This document shows, in pieces, positions 19,879-28,537 of a DNA stretch of 28,730 nt (the first letter of the stretch is position 1; the number at the start of each line of letters is the position of its first letter). Under the pieces are notes generated by a model. It saw only the letters and a list, made by a program, of their open reading frames with translations. It was not told the DNA's origin and made no database searches. This DNA comes from Lindgomyces ingoldianus (taxonomy: Eukaryota; Ascomycota; Dothideomycetes; Pleosporales; Lindgomycetaceae): NCBI RefSeq assembly GCF_010093535.1, contig NW_022985216.1, forward strand, positions 69,702 through 98,431. The letters are read 5' to 3'. The position numbers and the translations under genes are program-made.

Positions 19879-20069
19879 TACTGTAGTTTGCTGAAATTTG
19901 CTATAGTTTGCCGCAATTTGCCGTAGTTTGCTGTAATTTGCTATAGTTTGCTGCAATTTGCTATAGTTTACTGCAATTTGCTATAGTTTGCCGCAATTTG
20001 CTGTAGTTTGCTGCAATTTGCTGTAGTTTGCTACAATTTGCTGTAGTTTGCTACAATTTGCTGCAATTT
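19879..20069. repeat. 10/20-bp tandem repeat TTTGCTGCAA-TTTGCTGTAG (X2)
   Basis: About nineteen imperfect 10-base units with a 20-base higher period (CAATTTGCTG alternating with TAGTTTGCTG). A minus-strand frame at 19771-19956 reads as a Tyr/Ser/Gln-rich repeat because of it; I treat that as a shadow of the repeat. Confidence 0.85.
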
Positions 20070-20232
20070 ACTTTATGCATTTCTTAACACTGCTAGGTAA
20101 TCTCTTACTAACAACTCTAGACATTAGTCTATTATATTTAAACAGCAGTTAAAGAAGCTAAACTAGCAGTTATGTAAGCAAAACAGCTTGTTAAGGTATT
20201 ACATGTACTATATTAATCTTTGCGGCGATAGA

Positions 20233-20298
20233 GAGGCAGAGGCAGAGGCAGAGGCAGAGGCAGAGGCAGAGGCAGAGGCAGAGGCAGAGGCAGAGGCA
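20233..20298. repeat. GAGGCA hexamer repeat, eleven perfect units (X2)
   Basis: Perfect array with no RIP changes. A short plus-strand frame (20188-20373) crosses it and would give alternating Glu-Ala; the same region in X1 has only four units and no matching open frame, which argues against a conserved protein. Confidence 0.92.
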
Positions 20299-20683
20299 GC
20301 GCTAGAGCTCCCCAGCACTCTAAGAAATTCCTGCAGAGGCAACAAACTACACAAGCTGCAGCTCTACAGCTAGGGCTTTAATGCTACAACAATTAAATTA
20401 AAAATATTAGGTAGCAGTATTAGGCGTAGCGTGGCGGTATTAGGCGGTGAAAGAAACAGGTGCAACGCTAGAGACTACAAAGTGCAAAGAAGAGGAAGAC
20501 TATTGCAAGAGCAGAAACACGTTAAGAGCTAGAGCTAAAACCTGTTCTTTTAATTACAGCTAATAATTAACTAATTTCTAAATAACTAATCTTAAATTTA
20601 CATAAACTTTAAGTTTTTAAAAAAAAAATTTACTAACCTAATTAAAGCTAAGAATTAGCTAGCTATTATTTACTTTTTTTTAT

Positions 20684-21575
20684 AGCTATATTAGTGTGTT
20701 AGGGATGAGCATTAGCTATATTAGTGTGTTAGAGATTAGGATTAGCTACACTTAGTTACAGGCTATAATTAGTTACATGCTATAGTTAAATGTTGTTGTT
20801 ATATGTCTATTACTTGTCTAATACTACTTTGCGAAGCATTATGCTGCAACTATTTTTAAACCTAAATAACCTACTATTACAGTCTATAGTTAGACTAACA
20901 AAGGCTTTTAGAAAGTGCCCTACTCTTTAAACAGACAAGGATAGAATCTGTTTATGCTTAAATAGAAGAAACTAGACAACCTAACTAGGTTGCATCCTAA
21001 CCCTAGGGATTAGCTACTAGGGGAATGTATCACCTAATAGGAACACATCTGCAAAAGCTATAAGGCTAGGCATGCTAAGAGTAGCAGCTTTAGCAAGAAA
21101 AAAGCAGTTCCTACAGGACTAGGTAGGGCTAAGTTAACAGGACTTACAACTACTATTAGAGTACATAGGCCCTAAGAAGATTAACCTTAAAAAGATAAAA
21201 TTAACATTTAGTTTATTTTTTATATAGACTAAGTAGCATTCTAGATTTCTAAAAAGCTGTAATACTAGTTATATATCTTGCACTATATATACCTCTTTTT
21301 TGTTGAATAGAACTGTTTAACCTAGCGCCTTATACTGCTGTCTAAAGGTAAACTATAATTAGGCCTATCTTATTACTGCTCTTTTTACCCTACCTTGCGC
21401 TATTAGCTAGGCTGTACACCTAGTAACGCTGCGCTCTTTTTGCTATACCCCTCTTAGGCCCGCGTACTCGCATTACTACAAGTAAGGATTGTAAAACCTA
21501 CCTTAATACGCTAACTATTGCTCTAAGCAAGCTTTGCTTTTACAGATTATTTATAAACTGTTGTAGTATTTTATA
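20684..21575. repeat. Minisatellite-plus-tail module A, with a 620-bp insertion
   Basis: Two 30-bp minisatellite units (20687-20746) are followed by a tail (CTTAGTTACAGGCT.., GCATTATGCT.., then TTACAGATTATTTATAAACT..) that recurs in module B (21716-22005). The tail is interrupted by 20875-21494. It directly follows X2 and directly precedes the leader of module B, so A and B are tandemly arranged relatives. Confidence 0.78.
20875..21494 (+). mobile_element. 620-bp insertion of unknown type with a broken reading frame
   Basis: Module B lacks this segment. AACCTAC is repeated on both sides (20868-20874, 21495-21501), suggesting a 7-bp target duplication. Near the ends are TTACAGTC (20877-20884) and GATTGTAA, an imperfect inverted pair. 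One plus-strand frame from about 20877 to 21175 has stops only where Trp or Gln could have stood; its last 44 codons before the stop at 21173 are open (..HICKSYKARHAKSSSFSKK..). I do not recognise the protein. Base composition is less AT-biased than the surroundings. Could be a small DNA transposon remnant. Confidence 0.55.
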
Positions 21576-22005
21576 TCTCTTATATTCTTTTTTAAAAAAA
21601 ATGTATACTAAATATTAGTACACTTTTATATTAATTTACATGTAGTTTACTTTAGTATCTGTTATATAAAACATATTTAGATTATAGTTAGTTATGTTTA
21701 TTCTACTTTTTTAGCTATATTAGTAAGTTAAGGATTAGCATTAGCTATATTAGTGTGCTAGCAATTAGCATTAGCTATATTAAAGTGTTAGAGATTAGTA
21801 TTAGCTACGCTTAGTTACAGGCTGTAATTAGTTACATGCTATAGTTAAATATTGTTATTATGTGTCTATTACCTATCTAATACTAATTTACTAAGCATTA
21901 TGCTACCGCTATTCTTTAACCTAAATAACCTACCTTAATGTACTAACTATTACTCTAAGCAATCTTTGCTTTTACAGATTATTTATAAACTGTTGTATAT
22001 TTTAC
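21576..22005. repeat. Leader, minisatellite and tail module B
   Basis: Leader 21576-21715 matches the X leader (TATATTCTTTTTTAAAAAAA.. onwards). Three minisatellite units follow (21716-21805), then the tail to about 22005. Here the minisatellite runs straight into the tail without the Fot1 fragment, so this may be the state before that fragment was acquired. Heavily RIP-mutated. Confidence 0.75.
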
Positions 22006-22019
22006 TATTTAGCTTAGTG

Positions 22020-22718
22020 CTACTACACTTGTTTAAGGCATAAGTGTGCAGTTTCTTATTACTTATTCTATTTTAAAAGATAAGCAACTACTTAGTTTTA
22101 TAAGGCTAGTGCCTTTCTAAACTTATCTTATACTTACAATAAGCGCCTAAGCTAATAATTATCCTTAACCTTATTAAAGCCCTTTAGGGTGACTTTATAC
22201 GCTACGCGTATTAGGCATTTACTATAAGAGGGGTGTTAGAGTTGTAAGTATGCTCTATGTATAGTAGCAGCTTATACTAATTATTCTGCTAGTAGTTTAA
22301 GTACAACTATAAAAATAACTCTAATTTTTAATTTTAATGCTTAGTTTACTTATTTGTCTAAGAATAAAAGCTATACTAAGCTAGTAGTTAATTTTAAAGT
22401 AAAAGTAGATGTCTAACTAAAACTAACTAGTAAAGATTAAACTATAGTTAAAGTAAAAGTATCTAGTAGTTTTATCTTTATAAAGAATTACTTTTTTTAG
22501 AAGAGTAGCTAGTTCTTTTACTATAATAGTCTTAGGAACAGAAAAGTACTAGACATACTTTAAAAAGTAGTTAATAAGTACTACTTATAAAGTCTTTTAA
22601 TTTTAGGAAGTTAGTAATAAAGTTTAGTAAGTAGTGTTTTTATAAAAAAGTAGGTAATAGTAAAGGTTCTAGTAACCTTTAAGGCTTATGCTACTAAATC
22701 TTATTTAGCTAGCATAGT
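22020..22718 (-). pseudogene. Gypsy-2 integrase core remnant
   Basis: Near 22500-22330 the minus strand reads PKTIIVKELATLLKKVILYK, then FNYSLIFTSQF (the second catalytic Asp position, read as Asn), then LSIAFILRQ near 22370 (the 'LSTAFHPQTDGQTE' position). These match the Ty3/gypsy integrase core in order and spacing. The frame continues upstream across the solo LTR at 22719. From about 22240 down to 22006 the similarity fades. Confidence 0.75.
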
Positions 22719-23029
22719 TGTCAGATATGCGCACCTACTGTTAAGACAGGAGGAACGCTTGACAAAAGCTGCTACATAGTACAAGCAATAAGCTTGAACA
22801 GTATGTTGCTGCAAATTGCAGCATGTTGCAGCAAATTGCAGCATGTTGCAAGCTGGTCGCGCATAGGGCAAGTGCGCGAGGGACTCGGATCGGCAAAACA
22901 AAAAGCCGAGCAACACGAGTAGAGCAGAAAAAGGATCAATAAATAAATACAATGAATCATCATCCCATACATCATATCCAAACCCATCATTCATCTCAGG
23001 AAGCCTAGAAACAGTGCTTCAATCTGACA
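22719..23029. mobile_element. Solo LTR, family C (311 bp), in gypsy-2 integrase
   Basis: Begins TGTCAGATATG and ends ATCTGACA; ATAGT flanks both sides (22714-22718, 23030-23034). Inverted relative to the copy at 19105-19414. It is almost free of RIP changes and has balanced composition. Its minus-strand frames (97 and 72 codons) arise from this and have no counterpart kept in the other copies; I do not regard them as genes. Confidence 0.93.
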
Positions 23030-23127
23030 ATAGTACACACTCTATAATATACTTATAAACATTAGAGTAAAAGTATAGCTAGTAGTATTTTCTTTTAAAA
23101 AGTTTGTAGTTTTTTTAATACTATAAT
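23030..23127 (-). pseudogene. Gypsy-2 integrase, end of zinc-binding region
   Basis: The minus strand gives KRKYY-LYFYSNVYKYIIECV, which resembles the 'RRKYYWPGM..DV..Y...C' segment of gypsy integrase N-terminal domains. It lies between two solo LTRs and joins 23334-23356 on one side and 22718 on the other. Confidence 0.75.
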
Positions 23128-23333
23128 TGTCGGTTGACCTGGGTTCGATCAAACGAACGTACGCCTAAGGGGCGTACCAAGAGGTGAGCAGGCAAAGATC
23201 TTCTTGTTATTGACTACTGCCCTCTCTCTTCGTACGAAGAAAGAGGGCTCTTAAGTACACATAGCCCCTAACGCACAGGCCAGATAGCCAACTGTTTCAG
23301 GCAACTTAATTCAGCCGTACGCACGTACAGACA
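23128..23333. mobile_element. Solo LTR, family D (206 bp)
   Basis: Begins TGTCGGTTGACC and ends GTACAGACA; ATAAT on both sides (23123-23127, 23334-23338). Nearly unmutated. It contains a 15-bp-arm inverted repeat with one mismatch at 23219-23248 (GCCCTCTCTCTTCGT..). A second copy is at 26948-27174 in the same orientation. The motif GGGTTCGATC near 23142 resembles a tRNA T-arm/B box, but no tRNA fold is present. Confidence 0.92.
23219..23248. other. Strong inverted repeat (hairpin) in LTR family D
   Basis: Fifteen-base arms with one mismatch and no loop, centred on CGTACG. The sister LTR has it at 27039-27068 in RIP-altered form (TATACA centre), where pairing is largely kept. Possibly part of the LTR's 3' end formation signal; not testable here. 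Confidence 0.7.
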
Positions 23334-23356
23334 ATAATGCTTTTTTATAAAGTTGT

Positions 23357-23533
23357 TGTCGCATATGCTAAGAGCTTTGGCTGGGGCTCGGAGCCTGGGG
23401 CGCGGCTTGGGATCTGGAGATAGTATGTTCCGAAGCCCGGTGTATATAAGGAGAGCCTTCAACTCTCCTAGATAGCAGAGTCACTCTATCCGATCTTCTA
23501 AACAGCTACTGCTAGGCTATTTTATCCTCCACA
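23357..23533 (+). mobile_element. Solo LTR of the copia family (177 bp)
   Basis: Begins TGTCGCATATGC and ends CTCCACA; GTTGT on both sides (23352-23356, 23534-23538). Matches the copia LTRs at 745-922 and 14196-14392 in inverted orientation and is nearly free of RIP. The TATA-like TGTATATAAGG lies at 23441-23451, which sets the transcriptional direction as plus. It sits 23 bases from the family D solo LTR. The 64-codon minus-strand frame across it is not a gene. Confidence 0.93.
23443..23449 (+). promoter_or_regulatory. TATA-like box in copia-family LTR
   Basis: TATATAA about 85 bases before the LTR end, followed by GGAGAGCC. Position fits an LTR promoter; the RIP-mutated copies show TATATACA-type versions at the equivalent place. 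Confidence 0.55.
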
Positions 23534-23538
23534 GTTGT

Positions 23539-24190
23539 TGTAGTTCTTTATTAGAATGTTTTAACATAAGGCTTTATTATCTAGAATCTACACTCTTCTA
23601 TTTCTGCGTAGGACACCTATAAAGTTATGCTTTTAAAATAGAGTGCTTTTTTTTACTTTTCTTACTATTTTTTTTATTAAGAGCGTATTTCACTAATAAG
23701 CTACATTATTTTTCTATACTTGCTTAATATACTTAAAGAGATGTTTTAAGACTTTTAAAGTATAAGTGTGTTTATCTTATATAGCTATAATAGTAACATA
23801 GTTTAGTAATAACATCTTATAAATATAAAAGTAATAAAGAAACTTCTCTATAACATCCTAGGTCTGTTATTGCATTATAGGTTCTTTATAAAGGACCTGC
23901 AGCGCTTTAGGATTAACCGTCCTATAACTGCTATAGTCTATAAGAACAATAGGTTAGGTTAATAAAAGCGCACCTCTAATAGTTATTGTTATGTTAGGTG
24001 GATTTAGGTATTCTCTAGGTATTGTACAGCACCCTGCTAGGTTGCTGTTAGGTAAAGTTATGCTACACGCTGTCTAACTAGTGTAATAAGCTATAAATAT
24101 TTAAATTATCTACACCTAAAGCTTCTACTATAAAGTTAAAAGTATTATGTTTTATAGTAATTTTACTTTTTTTAAGAAAACTTTTTTATG
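23539..24190 (-). pseudogene. Gypsy-2 integrase N-terminal domain and RNase H-integrase linker
   Basis: Near 23610-23545 the minus strand reads GVLRRNRRV-ILDNKALC-NILIKNYN. This matches the 'GLLRRNGRVWVPDxxALRxxILxxxHD' start of gypsy integrases with stops at Trp. The first His of the zinc site appears replaced by Tyr (CAY to TAY, a RIP-type change). Between 23640 and 24190 the frame has few stops but I recognise no motif; a less mutated patch lies at 23850-24070. It joins RNase H to the right. Confidence 0.68.
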
Positions 24191-24605
24191 TAATTAGGTT
24201 TTTTAAATAGTTTATTAGCTAGGTTTTTTAAACTTAGCATATATTTAATTTTAAAATTAAACTACGCTAGCTTTTTTACTTAGCGCACTTACTTACAGAA
24301 AAGCTTCTTTATTGTTATAAAATAGCGTAGATTATTATAATTAGAGAGTATCTAGATTACACTTAACGTGTACTTTAAGTAGTGCTTTTAATGTTTAAAG
24401 CTTTTTATAATTGTGCACAACTTCTTATTATATATATGCTAACAGAGTTATACGCGGCTAAACTTATAGCTCTAGAACGCTATAAGCCTCTAGTAGTAAT
24501 TTACTACTAGCTTAAAAACTAAGGCTAAAAAAGTATTACTGCTATAGTAACCTTAAAAGTGTTTATAATAATTATTACTAACTTTAAGAAATTAAAGTGT
24601 AAAAA
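24190..24605 (-). pseudogene. Gypsy-2 RNase H remnant
   Basis: Minus-strand reading near 24430-24200 gives IIKSFKH-KHYLKYT, then SNYNNLRYFITIKK, then V-KLA-FNFKIKYMLSLKN. This is the conserved 'WRxYLEG ... DHxNLxYF ... QxRWAxxLxxFxFxIxYxxGxxN' series of gypsy RNase H, with the Asp of DHxNL read as Asn. From 24440 to 24605 the frame would lead to the RT across the Fot1-like insertion. Confidence 0.78.
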
Positions 24606-24610
24606 AACTA

Positions 24611-26473
24611 ACGTACTTTATAGGCGAGTTGCTCACACACCTAAGTCGCTTACTTTTGCCAAGACTCTACCCTAACAAACTCTATTATAGCCTATAACAA
24701 CCCGCTCTAGCACTATATAGTACAGTACATCCTAGAATATTATTTAGATACTAATTCTGCTTCTTACTTACACATTTGCGCGTTATGCCTAGTCTAATTG
24801 CACTATCTGCAGCGCCTTTAGGATAGCTTACCTACTTTAGCTTACACCTACTTCTTTGCCTTCTTTCTATTACTGCGCGCTTTAAACTCTTTTAGAGCTA
24901 TTAAGCGTAGGCCTTTTTAAATTATTAAGGTCTTTTCTACCTTAATTTACTTTTTTTATGTAATTTATATTTTATAGTAGCCTTATTAGCTTTTTAAAGC
25001 TTAGTAATTTTTTATTACACTAACACTAGCTTATACATAATTATTACTACCTCTTTTAAAACTTTCTTAAACACTTTAACTATAAAAGTTAGTAAACTAT
25101 TTATATGCTTTTAAATTCTTATTTTTATAAGCATTAATTATAACCTAAGTTTTAGAGTATTACTTAGAGTTTATAACTACTAGGGCTAATTATATATAAG
25201 TAGTAGTAGTAATAAAGTGCGCAACTTTATATTAAGGCTTATTATAACTTATTATAAGTTAAAAGAAACTAATCTAGCGCTTTAAAACTTTTCTTATATA
25301 TTACTAGAAGTAATTATAGCATTATAAGCTGCTTTAAAGCATAGTAGGAACTTTATTTTTATAATATAAATAATCTAGTTATGTATAAGGTTTTTAGCTT
25401 AGCGCTTATACACCTTTTTTAAAGAAGTAAAACAACCTACATTAAGTAGCTATAAAAAGTATAATAAGTAAAAAAGCATATAAATAGTAATAATTTTATT
25501 ATTTTTATAGTATTACAAGAAATAAAGTAAGTTATAGCTTTTATAGCTGTTAATAACTAGCAGATAGTAGCTACTAATAGTACACTTTTTTATATGCATG
25601 TTAAAGCGCTTTAACTAGTCTAAACTAAGCTAATTAGTAGTCTAGCTGCGCTTAGAGATTATAATAACTTAATTTTAAAGTAGATTTTTTTTTATACTAG
25701 TTTAAAAAGTAGTTACTACTTTAGAAAATAATAAAAGGTAAAATAGCCTACTTTTTAGCATTAATGCCTTAGATAGCTGTTATCTACTTTTAGTTACCTA
25801 GCTAGACTGCTTTTAGCTATTCTTATCTTTTTAAACCTATAACAACTGCTCTAGTAGATATCTACTCTATTATAAACTTTATTTTATTAAAGTTGTACAT
25901 GTTATTATCTTAAATGCTATACTTAGCTTTAATATTCTTTATAAGGTTAAACTAGCCTTAAACTACTATAAAATCTTTATAAAAAGGTTTTTTATAGTTA
26001 TACTTACACTTAAACTTTACTTTAAGCTTTAAGTAACACTTAATAAATGTATTAAGCTAGTTTATGCTAATATAGCCTATATTATGCTTAGCGTGTAAAG
26101 AATTAGCTATATTAGCTACAGCTACTAGCTAAGGGGGAAATCCTTGCGCATTTAGCTTAAGTATGTGCTAAATAATTACTTACTTCTTATTATTATCTAG
26201 CTTTTATAAGTTAGCTATATAATTAGCTTAGAAAAGTTATCTAGTGTGTTAGTTACTTATTATTTTTTAAAAGACTTTATAAATAGCTGCAGCGTGTTGC
26301 TTAAAAAGTGTTGCGTTTTATTTAAAAGCCTAAAGTGTAAGCTATATCTAATGTTCCTTTAACACATTTAAGTAGTGTTGTTAAGAATGCATTAGTGTAG
26401 AAAAAGTAGTGTAGTAGAGTCTTAGTAAAAGTAAGCAACTTAGGTGTGTAAGCAACTCGCCTATAAAGTACAT
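24611..26473 (-). mobile_element. Full-length Fot1-like DNA transposon, 1,863 bp, inserted in gypsy-2
   Basis: Inverted terminal repeats A(C/T)GTACTTTATAGGCGAGTTGC at both ends, TA on each side (24609-24610, 26474-26475). It is the inverted counterpart of 16833-18698. Its left end here is the transposon 3' end. It separates the RNase H and RT parts of gypsy-2. Confidence 0.92.
24790..26350 (-). pseudogene. Fot1-like DDE transposase, second copy, catalytic triad destroyed
   Basis: The minus strand carries the same blocks as the plus-strand copy: an N-terminal DNA-binding region (about 26350-26000), YNFNK near 25895, LVINSYK near 25560, LNVGCF near 25445, a basic tail and a knuckle-like end near 24790. 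All three catalytic Asp codons are again Asn, each in a TpG-to-TpA context. About 45 bases near 24917-24964 differ in order from the other copy. Not translatable. Confidence 0.88.
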
Positions 26474-26947
26474 TAAAGCATTTATAAATCTTAACTAAAC
26501 AGTTAGAAAAGTGTTATAGGCTTTTTTAGGCTAGAACTATTTCTAGTACTACTTTATAGAACTTTTCTAATTCTACTTTACCTTCTTCTTCTTCTTTTTT
26601 AAGTTAGAGCCTCTATAGAGTAGACTTAGAGCTTAAGTAGCTGTTATATAGTCTACTAGTAGGCATATAATTTCTAAGTAATTACAAATAAATTTTTAAT
26701 AAAAGTTTATAAAGCCTAAAAATACCTAGATGTTTTTAAAGCTTTTTTGCTTAGGCTATTCTTTAATTATTTAAACACGTACAAAGTTTATTACTACACC
26801 TTTAGGCGTAACTATAAAGCCTAAGAATTCTATAGCTTTCATTTTAAAAACACATTTAGATGCCTTATAGTATAGTTTTTATTTTACTAGTTAATTAAAA
26901 ACGTTAAAAATATGTTACTTATAGTCCTTTTTATTTTTAAAGTAAAT
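26474..26947 (-). pseudogene. Gypsy-2 reverse transcriptase, thumb/connection part
   Basis: Minus-strand reading near 26870-26690 gives ASKCVFKMKAIEFLGFIVTPKG, then IIKE-PKQKSFKNI-VFLGFINFY-KFI. This is the gypsy RT 'KCxFxxxxVxFLGxIVSxxG ... IxxWPxPxxxKxxQxFLGxxNFYRxFI' series, with stops at Trp, Gln or Arg. It is cut on the left by the Fot1-like element and on the right by the family D LTR. Confidence 0.88.
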
Positions 26948-27174
26948 TGTCGGTTGACCTAGGTTCGATCGAACGAACGTACGCCCAAGGGGCGCACTAA
27001 GAGGTGAGCAGGCAAAGATCTTCTTGTTATTAACTACTGCCCTCTCTCTTTATACAAAGAAAGAGGGCTCTTAAGTACACATAGCCCCTAACGCACAGGC
27101 TAGATAGCCAACGTTTTAGGCAACCTAATTCAGCCGTACGCGTGTACAGACGCAGCCGTACTTACGTACAAACA
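26948..27174. mobile_element. Solo LTR, family D (227 bp), in gypsy-2 RT
   Basis: Begins TGTCGGTTGACC and ends ACAAACA; TAAAT on both sides (26943-26947, 27175-27179). Compared with 23128-23333 it has an extra ~21-base unit near its end (a repeat of CAGCCGTAC..ACGTACA) and mild RIP changes. It inserted just after the YxDD box of the gypsy-2 RT. Confidence 0.92.
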
Positions 27175-28126
27175 TAAATAAAGATTTTATTTAAGTAGAT
27201 AACATAAGTTCTATCTAATAAGCCATTTAAAGCCCTATAGATATAGGACTAAAAAATAGCTAGAGCATTAGCTAGGCTAAAGAGCATAATAAAGTACTTA
27301 AAATGCTTATACTACATCTTAAAGGCAGTCTTCTACTTATCCTGTTTCTTAATGCAAAGCTTATAGTAGGTGTTATAAAAGTTAAGCTTTATAAAACCTT
27401 TAGCTTTTAATAAGTAATTTAACATTTTACTTATAAGTAAAATAAAGCATTAGTTATTAATTATAATCTTATTAAAACTTTAATAGATAATATAAAGTTA
27501 TAGTGTTCTATCTATTTTTAGAACAAAGAGAATAGAAGCACTAGTAGGCAACTTGCTTAGGCGTATCTAACCCTTCTTCTAGACTGTATTAATGTATTTC
27601 TACAGGATATCTAGTTTATAGTAAAAGAGGTTATAAATTAGAAAGTTTAAAATCTTTTTTTTTCTTAATTTTTTATAGCATAATTATGCTTACTATTTAG
27701 CTTAAAGATATTTCTATAATGTTTACTAACAGTGTACTACTAAGAGTAGAACTTAGATAGAACATGTGTAAGCTTTTTAAACTCTAAAGCGTTGTTAGTA
27801 TTATTAGTGCTTAGATACTTATTACTGTTGTTAAAAAGTACCTAGACAACACTTGTAAGCATTGTGGCTTAGTAGTAGCCTTTATTATAAATACTAGCTA
27901 CTATATAATAAGCTATAGCTTTAAACGCTATAAAAGCTTTAGAAACATTTTAACATACTTTTAAAAATGCTTTTAGATCTTAAGCATGTAATTTTTTAAC
28001 TAAAGCAGCCCTTAGTAATAAAGTACTCTATCTTCTACACTATGTTGCTACTAGGCCTAGAGGCTTGTAGAGCAGGTTTAGAGTGTCTTTAAAGCAGTTT
28101 CTCTAGAAGAGCTTTCTTCCTAACAT
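27175..28126 (-). pseudogene. Gypsy-2 reverse transcriptase, N-terminal and palm part
   Basis: From 27780 to 27660 the minus strand gives a stretch like the PR-RT linker (VLSKFYS then HNYAIKN). It continues LIYNLFYYKLDIL near 27650, then KLPTSASILFVLK near 27545, then KTAFKM-YKHFKYFIMLFSLANALAIF near 27340-27260. The series ends with TYVIYLNKIF (27208-27180), the YxDD box, where the residues read Asn-Lys. These are the standard gypsy RT blocks in order. The upstream part (27790-28126) should be protease; I see no motif. Repeat X3 cuts it at 28127. Confidence 0.85.
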
Positions 28127-28408
28127 TATTAGCAGAGCTTGCTCTGCTTATTATATTCGGGTTTGCAGAACAAAAAGTTGAGCAGAATCTCCTCTTTTGG
28201 ACGCGCTAGTTAGTCAGAATTTCTTCGGATAAACCCTGGTAACGCTATTTCTCTGTCACCTTATGTATTTCTTACATTATTTTTTTTAAAAAAATGTATA
28301 CCTAATATAGGTGCACCTTTCTGTTAATTTGCATAAAGTTTACTCTAGCATGCGTTGTGTAAAACATGTTTACATTATAGATAGTTGCGTCTGTTCCACC
28401 TCTCTAGC

Positions 28409-28528
28409 CACATCGGTGTGTCGGGGATTGGCATCAGCCACATTGGTGTGTCAGGGATTGGCATCAGCCGCATCGGTGTGTCGGGGATTAGCATCAGCCG
28501 CATCGGTGTGTCAGGGATTAGCAGTTGC
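28409..28528 (+). repeat. 30-bp minisatellite, four units (X3)
   Basis: Four 30-base units (28409-28438, -28468, -28498, -28528), each CRCAT.GGTGTGTC.GGGATTRGCATCAGC with few differences. The last ends GCAGTTGC and merges with the truncated Fot1 end. Because 30 is a multiple of three, any frame gives a 10-residue peptide repeat, which explains the open frames. Confidence 0.93.
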
Positions 28529-28537
28529 TCACACACC

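Larger units (their letters stand above)
18719..20683. repeat. Composite repeat X, copy X2 (with left end)
   Basis: Starts with TATTAGCAGAGC and an imperfect palindrome, as at 28127 and inverted at 1-91. Parts in order: leader module (18719-19002), 30-bp minisatellite (19003-19083), truncated Fot1 3' end interrupted by a solo LTR (19105-19414), a segment absent from the Fot1 copies (19771-20683) with 10-bp and 6-bp repeats. It lies 20 bases right of the Fot1-like element. It is less mutated than X1 in 19540-19640 and 20300-20520. No intact gene. Confidence 0.82.
22006..28126 (-). mobile_element. Internal region of a second Ty3/gypsy element, 'gypsy-2', with five nested insertions
   Basis: Minus-strand pol order is preserved across insertions: RT leader and reverse transcriptase (28126-26474), RNase H (24440-24190), integrase zinc region (23640-23539, 23356-23334, 23127-23030) and integrase core (22718-22240). 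Interruptions are solo LTRs at 22719, 23128, 23357 and 26948 and a Fot1-like element at 24611. No LTRs of its own are visible; the right side is cut by repeat X3 and the left side meets module B. All domains are RIP-damaged. Confidence 0.85.

Noticed and set aside
19879..20069. CRISPR-like array
   Set aside because: Units are 10 bases, contiguous and without unique spacers; the 30-bp minisatellite likewise has no spacers.
20188..20373. 61-codon frame with an alternating Glu-Ala run
   Set aside because: Direct translation of the GAGGCA hexamer array; copy X1 has fewer units and no matching frame.
22701..22994. 97- and 72-codon minus-strand frames
   Set aside because: They span an unmutated solo LTR and its flank; open only because RIP-type stops are missing there.
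22701..23035. MITE or hAT-type element with TTGTCAGAT inverted ends
   Set aside because: The boundaries fit better as an LTR: TG..CA ends with an exact 5-bp duplication here and at 19105-19414.
23128..23170. GGTTCGATC motif like a tRNA B box
   Set aside because: No A box at the right distance, no acceptor stem or anticodon arm; it lies in an LTR with exact target duplications.
23268..23462. 64-codon minus-strand frame
   Set aside because: It crosses the boundary between two solo LTRs of different families, so it cannot be an ancestral gene.
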